Positions 17,323-24,768 of a stretch of 64,000 nucleotides of DNA are shown here, piece after piece (position 1 is the first letter of the stretch; every line of letters starts with the position of its first letter). A program made the position numbers and the translations under genes. The notes beneath the pieces were generated by a model, which saw only the letters and a list, made by a program, of their open reading frames with translations, searched no databases and had not been told where the DNA came from. The DNA lies in NCBI GenBank assembly GCA_964453335.1, contig CAYVOK010000015.1:1-64000 (forward strand), in the 5' to 3' direction. Source of the stretch: VGBO01 sp964453335. GTDB taxonomy: Bacteria > Actinomycetota > Acidimicrobiia > Acidimicrobiales > CAIXPF01.

Positions 17323-17349
17323 CCGCCCCGTCGGCCCGCTCAGGGGCGG
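17323..17349. terminator. Hairpin between convergent genes
   Basis: CCGCCCC (17323-17329) pairs with GGGGCGG (17343-17349). It spans the gap between two convergent stops, so it could act in both directions; no T-run is present. Confidence 0.35.
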
Positions 17350-17798
17350 CCGGTGGTCGTCGTCGCGTCGAACGGCACGACCGTCCCGCCGACCGAGACG
17401 GCGCGGGCACCCGGTGCGAGGAGGGCGACGTCGATCTCGAGCCGGTAGGGCGTGAGCACCTGCGCGCAGACGCGGTCGGTCGGTGCGGTCACCGTGAGGG
17501 TTATCGGCACCACCCCGCCGGCGTCGGGTGTGCCCGCCGTCCAGGCGATCTCGTGGCAGGGCGTGGGCAGTATCCCCTCGACCACGACGACCCGCCCGGT
17601 CCCGCCGCCGACGGCCGCGACACGGACCGTGTCGGGTGGCGCTGCGGGCGTCGGTCGTGCGGTCGTCGACGAGACGACGGGCGCGGTCGTCGCCGTGCCG
17701 CCCCCGTCCGCGTCGCCTGCGCCGCTGCCGCAGGCCGCGGCGAGGAGGGTGAGTCCGCAGAGGACCGCGGACCGGGACTGCCGTGCGACGGGTCGCAT
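17340..17798 (-). CDS. Small secreted lipoprotein, unknown function
   Basis: A 152-residue protein with a clear lipoprotein signal: a basic start, a hydrophobic run and the lipobox AAAC, followed by a low-complexity Gly/Thr/Ala linker (about 25-55). The remaining roughly 100 residues are beta-rich with two cysteines, in LPTPCHEIAW and DRVCAQVLTPY, that may form a disulfide outside the cell. I do not recognise the domain. The ATG at 17798 is supported by the TAGCGT element 8 nt upstream. Confidence 0.7.
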   Translation of the reverse strand: MRPVARQSRSAVLCGLTLLAAACGSGAGDADGGGTATTAPVVSSTTARPTPAAPPDTVRVAAVGGGTGRVVVVEGILPTPCHEIAWTAGTPDAGGVVPITLTVTAPTDRVCAQVLTPYRLEIDVALLAPGARAVSVGGTVVPFDATTTTGRP

Positions 17799-17806
17799 CG
17801 GAACGG

Positions 17807-17812
17807 ACGCTA
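17807..17812 (-). promoter_or_regulatory. -10 element, lipoprotein gene
   Basis: TAGCGT on the minus strand, 8 nt before the ATG at 17798. Confidence 0.45.
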
Positions 17813-17827
17813 CCCGGCGGTCGTGCG

Positions 17828-18670
17828 GTGACGAACCCCGTTCGGGTCGACGACCCGTCGGACGCTCGCCTCGCGCCGTTCCTCCGCCTCACCGATCGGG
17901 TCCAGCGGGGCGCACCGGAGCCGACCTACGTCGCCGAGTCGCTGCTCGTCGTCGACCGGGTGCTGCGGTCGGGTGCCGAGGTGCGCACCGTCGCGGTGAC
18001 ACCGTCCGCCCACGACCGACTCCTCCCTGCGCTCGAGGCGCACGCCCGGTCGGGCCGCCCGGCGCCTGACGTGCTCCTCGTCGAACGGGCCGTGCTCGCC
18101 ACGGTCGCCGGGTTCGACGTGCATCGCGGCGTGCTCGCCGAGGTGGTGCGACCGCCGGAGACCGAAGCCGTCGAGGTGTTGGCGGCGGCGGCCGGGCGCA
18201 CGGTGGCGGTGGTCGAAGGGGTGGTCGACCAGGCGAACCTCGGTGCGATCTTCCGCAACGCCGCCGGTCTCGGTGTCGGCGCCATGCTGCTGTGCCCGCG
18301 CTGCTGCGACCCGTTGTACCGGCGGACGGTGCGGGTCTCGATGGGTGCGGTGCTCGCCGTGCCGTGGGCGCGTCTGCCCCGGTGGCCCACCGACCTCGAC
18401 GTGGTGCGGGCGGCCGGGTACCGGCTGGTGGCCCTCACTCCGGCCGGGCGTCCGCTGCCCGGACCGTGGACGGCGGGACCGGGCGACGGTACTGCGGGCG
18501 CCCCGGTCGCGCTGCTGCTCGGCAGCGAGGGCGAGGGCCTCAGCGCCGAGGTCCTCGCACGCGCCGACGACCGGGTCGCGATCCGCATGGCGGGCGACGT
18601 CGACTCCCTCAACGTCGCAGCCGCCTCGGCGATCGCCTTCTGGGCGTTCGGCGCGGGCACCCACCCGTAG
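17828..18670 (+). CDS. SpoU/TrmH-family RNA 2'-O-methyltransferase
   Basis: SAM-dependent RNA ribose methyltransferase with a trefoil-knot (SPOUT) domain, 280 residues. The N-terminal part (about 1-110) is the RNA-binding substrate domain with YVAESLLVVDRVLRSG. The SPOUT motifs follow: VVEGVVDQANLGAIFRNAAGLG (motif 1, split here as VVEGVVDQANLGAI and FRNAAGLG), LLLGSEGEGLS (motif 2) and VAIRMAGDVDSLNVAAASAI (motif 3, SAM knot). The target could be tRNA or 23S rRNA. Its TAG stop forms part of the next gene's -10 element. Confidence 0.9.
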   Translation: MTNPVRVDDPSDARLAPFLRLTDRVQRGAPEPTYVAESLLVVDRVLRSGAEVRTVAVTPSAHDRLLPALEAHARSGRPAPDVLLVERAVLATVAGFDVHRGVLAEVVRPPETEAVEVLAAAAGRTVAVVEGVVDQANLGAIFRNAAGLGVGAMLLCPRCCDPLYRRTVRVSMGAVLAVPWARLPRWPTDLDVVRAAGYRLVALTPAGRPLPGPWTAGPGDGTAGAPVALLLGSEGEGLSAEVLARADDRVAIRMAGDVDSLNVAAASAIAFWAFGAGTHP

Positions 18671-18673
18671 GAT
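18668..18673 (+). promoter_or_regulatory. -10 element overlapping the upstream stop codon
   Basis: TAGGAT, whose TAG is the stop codon of the methyltransferase, ends 8 nt before the ATG at 18682. Confidence 0.45.
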
Positions 18674-18681
18674 CTGCGCCC

Positions 18682-20034
18682 ATGACCGCTGCGCCGCACT
18701 GGACGGCCCACCTGCCCGCCGGCACCTCCGCGACCGACGTCGACCTCGGTGCCGGCGGCACGCTGCCGCGGCGCTGGGTCGCGCACTGGCGGGCGGATCC
18801 CGGTCGTGCGGTGCTGCGGGACTGGTCGGGGCGTTGGTGGAGCGGCGCTGAGCTCGACGAGCGCACGGCGACGGTGGCCGGTCGGTTCGCTGCGGCGGGT
18901 CTCGTGCCCGGTGACCGGGTGCTCGTCTCGGCTGCGTCGACGGTGGACCTCGTCGTGGCGCACGTCGCCTGCCTGCGGGCCGGTCTGACGGTCATCCCTG
19001 CGAACACGGCGTACGGCGCGGACGAGCTCGCCCACCTCGTCGTCGACGGCGCGCCGCGCATGGCGGTCGTCGACGACGCCGAGCGGGCGTCGTGGGTGCG
19101 CGCGGCGGGTCCCGGGGTCCGGGTGGTCGGCACCGACGTCGATCTGCCGGACGGGCCGGTCCCCGAGCTCGACGCCGCCGCACCGGACGCGCCGGCCCTC
19201 ATCGGGTACACGTCGGGGACGACCGGGCGCCCGAAGGGTGCGGTGCTGACGCACGCGAACCTCACGTCGAGTGTCGAGGCGTTGCGCCTCGCGTGGCGGT
19301 GGACGCCCGAGGACCGCCTCGTGCTCGCATTGCCGTTGTTCCACATGCACGGTCTCGGTGTCGGCCTGCACGGCACGCTCGCCGCCGGCGCGTCCGCGGT
19401 CCTGCTCGAACGCTTCGACGTCGACGCCGTGCTCGACGCCGCCGCGGCGGAACGCGCGTCGCTGTTCTTCGGTGTGCCGACCATGTACCACCGGCTCGCG
19501 TCGTCGCCGCGTGCCGCCGAACTGGCGGCGTTGCGCCTGTGCGTGTCCGGGTCGGCCCCGCTGCCGGCGGATCTCTGGCGCGGGATGGCGACGGTGTCGG
19601 GGCAGCGGGTCCTCGAGCGCTACGGCATGACGGAGACCGTGATGCTCGTGTCGAACCCCTACGACGGCGAGCGGCGACCGGGGACGGTCGGCATCGCCCT
19701 GCCCGGGGTCGACGTGCGACTCGCGGAGGGGACGGGNNNNNNNNNNNNNNNNNNNNNNNNNNNNNNNNNNNNNNNNNNNNNNNNNNNNNNNNNNNNNNNN
19801 NNNNNNNNNNNNNNNNNNNNNNNNNNNNNNNNNNNNACGGGCACGCCCGACCCGGAGTGGGGCGAGGTCGTCACCGCGTGGTGCGAGACCGACGGGTCGG
19901 TGAGCGCAGCGGAACTCACGGCGTTCACCGCCGAGCGGCTCGCGAACTACAAGCGGCCGCGTATCGTGCACCTCGTCGACGCCTTGCCGCGCAACGCGCT
20001 CGGCAAGGTGACCAAGGGTGCGTTGCGGGCCTGA
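18682..20034 (+). CDS. Acyl-CoA synthetase (AMP-binding, malonyl-CoA synthetase-like), interrupted by an assembly gap
   Basis: ANL-superfamily enzyme that activates a carboxylate with ATP and joins it to CoA. The P-loop motif GYTSGTTGRPKGAVLTHANL, LPLFHMHGLGVGLHG, VSGSAPLP, YGMTETVMLVSNPYDGERR and the C-terminal NYKRPR with the catalytic lysine in NALGKVTKGAL are present. MHGLGVGLHG and the TETVMLVSNPYDGERRPGTVG segment resemble malonyl-CoA synthetase (MatB). A 100-base N run replaces the middle of the protein, where the family carries the TGD and GRxKD motifs; the frame happens to be kept across the Ns. Confidence 0.85.
   Translation: MTAAPHWTAHLPAGTSATDVDLGAGGTLPRRWVAHWRADPGRAVLRDWSGRWWSGAELDERTATVAGRFAAAGLVPGDRVLVSAASTVDLVVAHVACLRAGLTVIPANTAYGADELAHLVVDGAPRMAVVDDAERASWVRAAGPGVRVVGTDVDLPDGPVPELDAAAPDAPALIGYTSGTTGRPKGAVLTHANLTSSVEALRLAWRWTPEDRLVLALPLFHMHGLGVGLHGTLAAGASAVLLERFDVDAVLDAAAAERASLFFGVPTMYHRLASSPRAAELAALRLCVSGSAPLPADLWRGMATVSGQRVLERYGMTETVMLVSNPYDGERRPGTVGIALPGVDVRLAEGTXXXXXXXXXXXXXXXXXXXXXXXXXXXXXXXXXXTGTPDPEWGEVVTAWCETDGSVSAAELTAFTAERLANYKRPRIVHLVDALPRNALGKVTKGALRA
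19737..19836. other. Assembly gap (100 N)
   Basis: Exactly 100 Ns, a usual placeholder for a gap of unknown size, inside the acyl-CoA synthetase. The family normally has roughly 80-90 residues here, so the real gap is probably nearer 250-280 bases. Confidence 0.98.
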
Positions 20035-20043
20035 GGAGGCCCG

Positions 20044-20400
20044 TCAGCTCGCGGTGCGCAGCCGGTTCGGGCTGCCGATGGGGTGCGGCGGGGCGAACCC
20101 GGCGAGGGTGCGCTCCTCCTCGCTCTCGCCGCCCCAGAACCCGTGCTCACGGTTCACGCGGGCGTAGCTGCGGCACTCGAGCAGCACGGGGCAGTCGGCG
20201 CAGATCGCCCGGGCCTGGGCCTCGCGGCGCACCCGCGACTGCGGGCGCTCGGCAGGCGGGGGGAAGAACAGCTCGGTACGGCCGGCGCAGTGCCCCTCCG
20301 CCATCCACGCCTGCTGGGTCCAGCGGGGGAGGAGACGGGCGAGCAGGTCGTCGGACGTCCGGGGGGTGGAGTCGACCGAGGGGGGAGTCACGAGAATCAT
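20044..20400 (-). CDS. WhiB-family iron-sulfur regulator
   Basis: Small actinobacterial regulator, 118 residues, expected to bind a [4Fe-4S] cluster through four cysteines: the first in EGHCAG, the others in ICADCPVLLEC. The WhiB signature GFWGGESEEER follows and the C-terminus carries a short basic tail. These proteins usually partner the principal sigma factor and control stress or development; the target here is unknown. A second WhiB gene lies at 31392. No convincing -10 element was found close to this start. Confidence 0.92.
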   Translation of the reverse strand: MILVTPPSVDSTPRTSDDLLARLLPRWTQQAWMAEGHCAGRTELFFPPPAERPQSRVRREAQARAICADCPVLLECRSYARVNREHGFWGGESEEERTLAGFAPPHPIGSPNRLRTAS

Positions 20401-20436
20401 CTTGCCACATCCGAGCGACCGATGTAAACGATCGTT

Positions 20437-20907
20437 CTACTTTTTCCCGTCGGGTTCGGCGACCCGGTCGAGCAGGTCGCCGAGGGTGGCGAGGGACCGG
20501 CGGTCGAGTCGGTCGACGAAGTGGCGGCGGACGCCGTCGACGTGGGTCGGAGCGGCGTCCTCGAGGCGGCGCAGCCCCCGGGTGGTGAGCACGGCGAAGG
20601 TGCCCCGACCGTCGGTGTCGCAGCGCTCCCGATCGACGAGGCCGGCCCGGGTCAGGCGGTCGACGCGCCGGGTGAGACCCGAGGGGGAGAGCTGCAGGCG
20701 CTCGGCGAGCTCGTGCATGCGGAGTCGGCGGTCGTCGGCCTCCGACAGCGTCACGAGGACGGCGTAGTCGGCGAGGGGCAGGTCGTGTGCGGCGACGAGC
20801 TCGACGTCGAGCACGGCGTTCAGCTGGGCGGTGGCGTGCAGCAGGCTGCGCCAGGCCCGCATCTCGAGCGGGTCGAGCCACGGCACGGTTCCGGGGCGAT
20901 CGGCCAT
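20437..20907 (-). CDS. MarR-family transcriptional regulator
   Basis: Winged-helix regulator of 156 residues that probably represses itself and the divergent YceI gene. Features are ARRSLLHATAQLNAVLDVEL in the dimer helix (here AWRSLLHATAQLNAVLDVEL), LPLADYAVLVTLSEA, the recognition region HELAERLQLSPSGLTRRVDR and the wing TDGRGTFAVLT. Two similar 12-bp palindromes lie in the 82-bp intergenic region, one just upstream of its own -10. MarR proteins typically respond to small phenolic or oxidising ligands; the ligand is unknown. Confidence 0.93.
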   Translation of the reverse strand: MADRPGTVPWLDPLEMRAWRSLLHATAQLNAVLDVELVAAHDLPLADYAVLVTLSEADDRRLRMHELAERLQLSPSGLTRRVDRLTRAGLVDRERCDTDGRGTFAVLTTRGLRRLEDAAPTHVDGVRRHFVDRLDRRSLATLGDLLDRVAEPDGKK

Positions 20908-20913
20908 GGCGGA

Positions 20914-20919
20914 ATTCTA
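20914..20919 (-). promoter_or_regulatory. -10 element, marR-type gene
   Basis: TAGAAT on the minus strand, 6 nt before the ATG at 20907. Confidence 0.5.
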
Positions 20920-20920
20920 C

Positions 20921-20949
20921 TTGCGCATGCAACGAACCGTCGCTATGGT
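20921..20949 (+). promoter_or_regulatory. Promoter of the YceI gene
   Basis: TTGCGC (20921-20926), 17 nt, TATGGT (20944-20949). A leader of about 35 nt with GGGAGC before the ATG at 20990 follows. Confidence 0.5.
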
Positions 20950-20960
20950 TGCGGACGCAA
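20921..20960. promoter_or_regulatory. Twin MarR operator boxes
   Basis: TTGCGCATGCAA (20921-20932) and TTGCGGACGCAA (20949-20960) are 12-bp inverted repeats sharing 10 positions, 28 bases apart. Box 1 covers the YceI -35 and abuts the marR -10; box 2 covers the YceI transcription start region. Confidence 0.6.
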
Positions 20961-20989
20961 CGATCCCCCGACCCTCCCAGGGAGCAGCC

Positions 20990-21529
20990 ATGTCCACCCC
21001 CCAGATCCCCGTCGGCACCTGGAACATCGACCCGTCCCACTCCGAGGCCGGGTTCTCCGTCCGCCACCTGATGGTCTCCAAGGTCCGCGGCCGCATCTCT
21101 GCGTTCTCGGGCACCATCACCATCGCCGAGGACCCGACCGCGTCGTCCGTCGAGGTCACCCTCGACCCGGCCACCATCGACACGCGTGACGACAAGCGTG
21201 ACGAGCACCTGCGTTCCGCCGACTTCTTCGAGGTCGCCGCACACCCGACCTGGACGTTCCGCTCGACCGGGGTCCGGGCCGACGACGACGACTGGATCGT
21301 CACCGGCGACCTCACCATCCGCAGCGTCACCCGCAGCGTCGAGCTCGAGGTCGAGTTCAACGGCACCTCCGGCGACCCCTGGGGCGGCACCCGCGCCGGG
21401 TTCTCCGCCGAGACCGAGATCAGCCGGAAGGACTTCGGCCTCGAGTACAACGCCGTGCTCGAGACCGGCGGCGTCGTCATCGGTGACACCGTGAAGATCG
21501 AACTCGAGATCGAAGCCGTCAAGCAGTGA
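20990..21529 (+). CDS. YceI family protein (lipid-binding lipocalin-like)
   Basis: A 179-residue YceI-domain protein, a beta-barrel that binds isoprenoid or other amphiphilic ligands. Typical segments are GTWNIDPSHSEAGFSVRHLM, SKVRGRISAFSGTI, VTLDPATIDTRDDKRDEHLR, SADFFEVAAHPTWTFRST and LTIRSVTRSVELEVEFNG. No signal peptide is seen, so it is probably cytoplasmic. ATG 20990 is chosen because it matches the family N-terminus and has a GGGAGC site. It is divergent from the MarR gene with shared operators. The 3' end overlaps meaB by 11 bases. Confidence 0.93.
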   Translation: MSTPQIPVGTWNIDPSHSEAGFSVRHLMVSKVRGRISAFSGTITIAEDPTASSVEVTLDPATIDTRDDKRDEHLRSADFFEVAAHPTWTFRSTGVRADDDDWIVTGDLTIRSVTRSVELEVEFNGTSGDPWGGTRAGFSAETEISRKDFGLEYNAVLETGGVVIGDTVKIELEIEAVKQ

Positions 21530-22523
21530 CCGCGTCGGCGGCCGACCCCTCGCCGAACGCGGCGAGCAGTCGGTCGGCCGCCATCGCGGCGGTCATCGTT
21601 CCCGCCCGCACCGACGCCTCGAGCTCCGGCACGAGCGCGGCGGTGCGGCGGTGCAACTCGGCGACGAGCCGGTCCTCCACCATCGACCACATCCAGCGGA
21701 GCTGCTGCTCCGCCCGCGTGCGTGCCCAGGCCCCGTTCGCCGTCAGCACCTCGCGATGCCGCCGGATGTGGGTCCACACGGTGTCGAGGCCCTCGTTGCG
21801 CAGGCCCGAACAGAGCACGACCGGGGGCTGCCAGGCCGCGCTCGGCGGCGTGATCAGGTGCAGCGCCGACGCGTACTCGCTCGCCGCCGCGGTCGCGCGG
21901 GTGCGGTTCTCGCCGTCGGCCTTGTTCACCGCGATCATGTCGGCGAGCTCGAGGATGCCCTTCTTGATGCCCTGCAGTTCGTCGCCGGCTCCCGGCAGCA
22001 TCAGCACGAGGAAGAAGTCGACCATGTCGGCGACGATCGTCTCCGACTGACCGACCCCGACGGTCTCCACGAGCACCACGTCGTACCCGGCGGCCTCGAC
22101 GAGCACCATCGTCTCCCGCGTCGTGCGGGTCACCCCGCCGAGCGTGCCGCCCGACGGCGACGGGCGCACGAACGCCGCAGCGTCCGTCGACAGCATCGGC
22201 ATGCGGGTCTTGTCGCCGAGGATCGACCCGCCGGTGCGCGACGACGTCGGGTCGACGGCGAGGACCGCGACCCGGTGGCCCGACGCCGTGAGGTTCGACC
22301 CGAACGCCTCGATGAAGGTCGACTTCCCCACACCGGGCACCCCGGTGATCCCCACCCGGTGCGACCGGCCGGCGTGGGGCAGCAAGCGGACGAGCACCTC
22401 CTCGGCGAGGACGCGATGGTCGTCGCGACGGGACTCGACGAGCGTGATCGCCCGCGCGAGCACCGACCGGTCGCCGGCGAGCACACCGTCGACGTAGGCC
22501 TCGACGGTGAGCGTCGGCGCCAC
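21519..22523 (-). CDS. meaB: Methylmalonyl-CoA mutase-associated GTPase MeaB
   Basis: G3E-type GTPase that guards methylmalonyl-CoA mutase, gating adenosylcobalamin loading and removal of damaged cofactor. The 334-residue protein has Walker A GVPGVGKST (61-69), VLAVDPTSSRTGGSILGDKTRM, ETVGVGQSE (switch), and NKAD for guanine recognition, then the C-terminal dimerisation arm. It lies 17 bases behind mutB in the same operon, which fixes the partner. Confidence 0.96.
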   Translation of the reverse strand: MAPTLTVEAYVDGVLAGDRSVLARAITLVESRRDDHRVLAEEVLVRLLPHAGRSHRVGITGVPGVGKSTFIEAFGSNLTASGHRVAVLAVDPTSSRTGGSILGDKTRMPMLSTDAAAFVRPSPSGGTLGGVTRTTRETMVLVEAAGYDVVLVETVGVGQSETIVADMVDFFLVLMLPGAGDELQGIKKGILELADMIAVNKADGENRTRATAAASEYASALHLITPPSAAWQPPVVLCSGLRNEGLDTVWTHIRRHREVLTANGAWARTRAEQQLRWMWSMVEDRLVAELHRRTAALVPELEASVRAGTMTAAMAADRLLAAFGEGSAADAVTA

Positions 22524-22540
22524 GCTGCGACCCGTCCCGC

Positions 22541-24724
22541 TCAGTCGCCCGGCAGGGTGGCGCCGAGGGTGCCGAGCAGGTCGACCGCCGCCTCCGCGAT
22601 GACCGTGCCCGGCGGGTAGATCGCGGCCGCGCCCGCGGCGAGCAGCGCGTCGTAGTCCTGGGGCGGGACGACACCACCGACCACGACGAGGATGTCGTCG
22701 CGTCCCTCGGCGTGCAGCGCCGCCCGCAGCTCCGGCACGAGTGTCAGGTGACCCGCGGCGAGCGAGGACACCCCGACCACGTGCACGTCCGCCTCGACGG
22801 CCTGGCGGGCGACCTCGGTCGGCGTCTGGAACAGCGGGCCGATGTCGACGTCGAAGCCGAGGTCGGCGAACCCGGTAGCGATCACCTTCTGGCCGCGGTC
22901 GTGGCCGTCCTGACCCATCTTCGCGACGAGCAGGCGGGGTCGACGCCCCTCCGCCTCCTCAAACGCGGTGACGAGCGCACGGGCGCGGGCCACGGTTGGG
23001 TTCTCCACGCCGACCTCCGAGGAGTACACGCCCTGGATCGAACGGATCTGCGCCGTGTGGCGGCCGAACACCTTCTCCATCGCATCGGAGATCTCACCGA
23101 CGGTCGCCTTCGCGCGGGCAGCCGCGATCGACAGCTCGAGCAGGTTGCCGTCACCCCGGTCGGCGGCGTTCGTCAACGCCCGCAGCGCGTCGTCGACCGT
23201 CGACTGGTCACGTTCGGCGCGGAGCCGTTCGAGCTTCGCGAGCTGACCGGCCCGCACGGCCGCGTTGTCGACCTTCAGCACGTCCACCGGCGGCTCGTGG
23301 TCGAGGCGGTAGCGGTTCACCCCGACGACCGTCTGGCGTCCGGAGTCGATGCGCGCCTGCGTGCGGGCGGCCGCCTCCTCGATACGCAGCTTCGGGATCC
23401 CCGCCTCGATCGCCTCGGCCATGCCGCCCATCGCCTCGATCTCGGTGATGTGCGCCCACGCCTTCCGGGCGAGCTCGTAGGTGAGCCGCTCGACGTAGTA
23501 GCTGCCACCCCACGGGTCGACCACCCGGGTGGTCCCCGACTCCTGCTGCAGCACGATCTGGGTGTTGCGGGCGATCCGGGCCGAGAAGTCGGTCGGGAGG
23601 GCGAGTGCCTCGTCGAAGGAGTTCGTGTGCAGGCTCTGGGTGTGCCCCTGCGTGGCGGCCATCGCCTCGACGCAGGTGCGGACCACGTTGTTGTAGACGT
23701 CCTGCGCGGTGAGCGACCAGCCCGACGTCTGGGAGTGCGTGCGCAGCGCGAGCGACCGTGGGTCCGACGGCGAGAACGTCTTGGTGAGCTTCGCCCACAG
23801 CAGGCGCGCCGCCCGGAGCTTCGCCACCTCCATGAAGAAGTTCATGCCGATCGCCCAGAAGAAACTCAGGCGCGGCGCGAACGCGTCGACGTCGAGTCCG
23901 GCGCCGATGCCGGCCCGCAGGTACTGCACCCCGTCCGCCAGCGTGTAGGCGAGCTCGAGGTCGGCCGTCGCCCCCGCCTCCTGCATGTGGTAGCCGGAGA
24001 TCGAGATCGAGTTGAACTTCGGCATCTCCCGCGACGTGTGCCCGAAGATGTCGGAGATGATCCGCATCGAGGGGGCGGGCGGGTAGATGTACGTGTTCCG
24101 GACCATGAACTCCTTGAGGATGTCGTTCTGGATGGTCCCGGCGAGCTGCCGCTGCGCGACGCCCTGTTCCTCGGCGGCGACGATGTAGAGCGCGAGCACC
24201 GGCAACACGGCACCGTTCATCGTCATCGACACCGACATCTCGTCGAGCGGGATGCCGTCGAAGAGCTGGCGCATGTCGAGGATCGAGTCGATCGCGACAC
24301 CGGCCATGCCCACGTCGCCGGACACGCGCGGGTGGTCGGAGTCGTACCCGCGGTGGGTCGCGAGGTCGAACGCCACCGACAGGCCCTTCTGACCGGCTGC
24401 GAGATTGCGCCGGTAGAACGCGTTCGACGCCTCCGCCGTGGAGAACCCGGCGTACTGCCGGATGGTCCAGGGCTGGTTCACGTACATCGTCGGGTACGGG
24501 CCCCGACCGAAGGGGGCGATACCCGGCAGGCCGCCGAGGAAGTCGAGACCGTCCCGGTCCGCCGCCGTGTACAGCGGTCGCACCGGGATCCCCTCGGGGG
24601 TGTCCCACAGCAGCGCGTCGAGGTCCTTGCCGGTCTCGGTGGCGAGCGCCTCCGACCACCGGTCGAGATCGGCGCGGCCCGTCGGCGGTCCGAGGACGAC
24701 GGAGGAGAAATCGGGAACCGGCAT
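22541..24724 (-). CDS. mutB: Methylmalonyl-CoA mutase large (alpha) subunit
   Basis: Adenosylcobalamin enzyme interconverting methylmalonyl-CoA and succinyl-CoA in propionate metabolism. The 727 residues comprise the substrate TIM barrel (TMYVNQPWTIRQYAGFSTAE, FDLATHRGYDSDHPRV, SISGYHMQEAGA) and the C-terminal B12 domain with the lower-ligand motif DGHDRG and GGVVPPQDY. ATG 24724 is followed at once by the standard N-terminus PDFSSVVLG. The gene follows mutA after 44 bases but also has its own -10 element 7 nt before the start, so it may be transcribed independently. Confidence 0.97.
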   Translation of the reverse strand: MPVPDFSSVVLGPPTGRADLDRWSEALATETGKDLDALLWDTPEGIPVRPLYTAADRDGLDFLGGLPGIAPFGRGPYPTMYVNQPWTIRQYAGFSTAEASNAFYRRNLAAGQKGLSVAFDLATHRGYDSDHPRVSGDVGMAGVAIDSILDMRQLFDGIPLDEMSVSMTMNGAVLPVLALYIVAAEEQGVAQRQLAGTIQNDILKEFMVRNTYIYPPAPSMRIISDIFGHTSREMPKFNSISISGYHMQEAGATADLELAYTLADGVQYLRAGIGAGLDVDAFAPRLSFFWAIGMNFFMEVAKLRAARLLWAKLTKTFSPSDPRSLALRTHSQTSGWSLTAQDVYNNVVRTCVEAMAATQGHTQSLHTNSFDEALALPTDFSARIARNTQIVLQQESGTTRVVDPWGGSYYVERLTYELARKAWAHITEIEAMGGMAEAIEAGIPKLRIEEAAARTQARIDSGRQTVVGVNRYRLDHEPPVDVLKVDNAAVRAGQLAKLERLRAERDQSTVDDALRALTNAADRGDGNLLELSIAAARAKATVGEISDAMEKVFGRHTAQIRSIQGVYSSEVGVENPTVARARALVTAFEEAEGRRPRLLVAKMGQDGHDRGQKVIATGFADLGFDVDIGPLFQTPTEVARQAVEADVHVVGVSSLAAGHLTLVPELRAALHAEGRDDILVVVGGVVPPQDYDALLAAGAAAIYPPGTVIAEAAVDLLGTLGATLPGD

Positions 24725-24731
24725 GGTGGCA

Positions 24732-24737
24732 ACTCTA
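24732..24737 (-). promoter_or_regulatory. -10 element, mutB
   Basis: TAGAGT on the minus strand, 7 nt before the ATG at 24724, in the short mutA-mutB gap. Confidence 0.4.
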
Positions 24738-24768
24738 CGTTCGGGCCCTCGGGGCGGGTCGGTGGGGA

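Noticed and set aside
20427..20436. AACGATCGTT palindrome between whiB and marR
   Set aside because: A single 10-bp palindrome without a partner site or a clear promoter; chance occurrence is likely.
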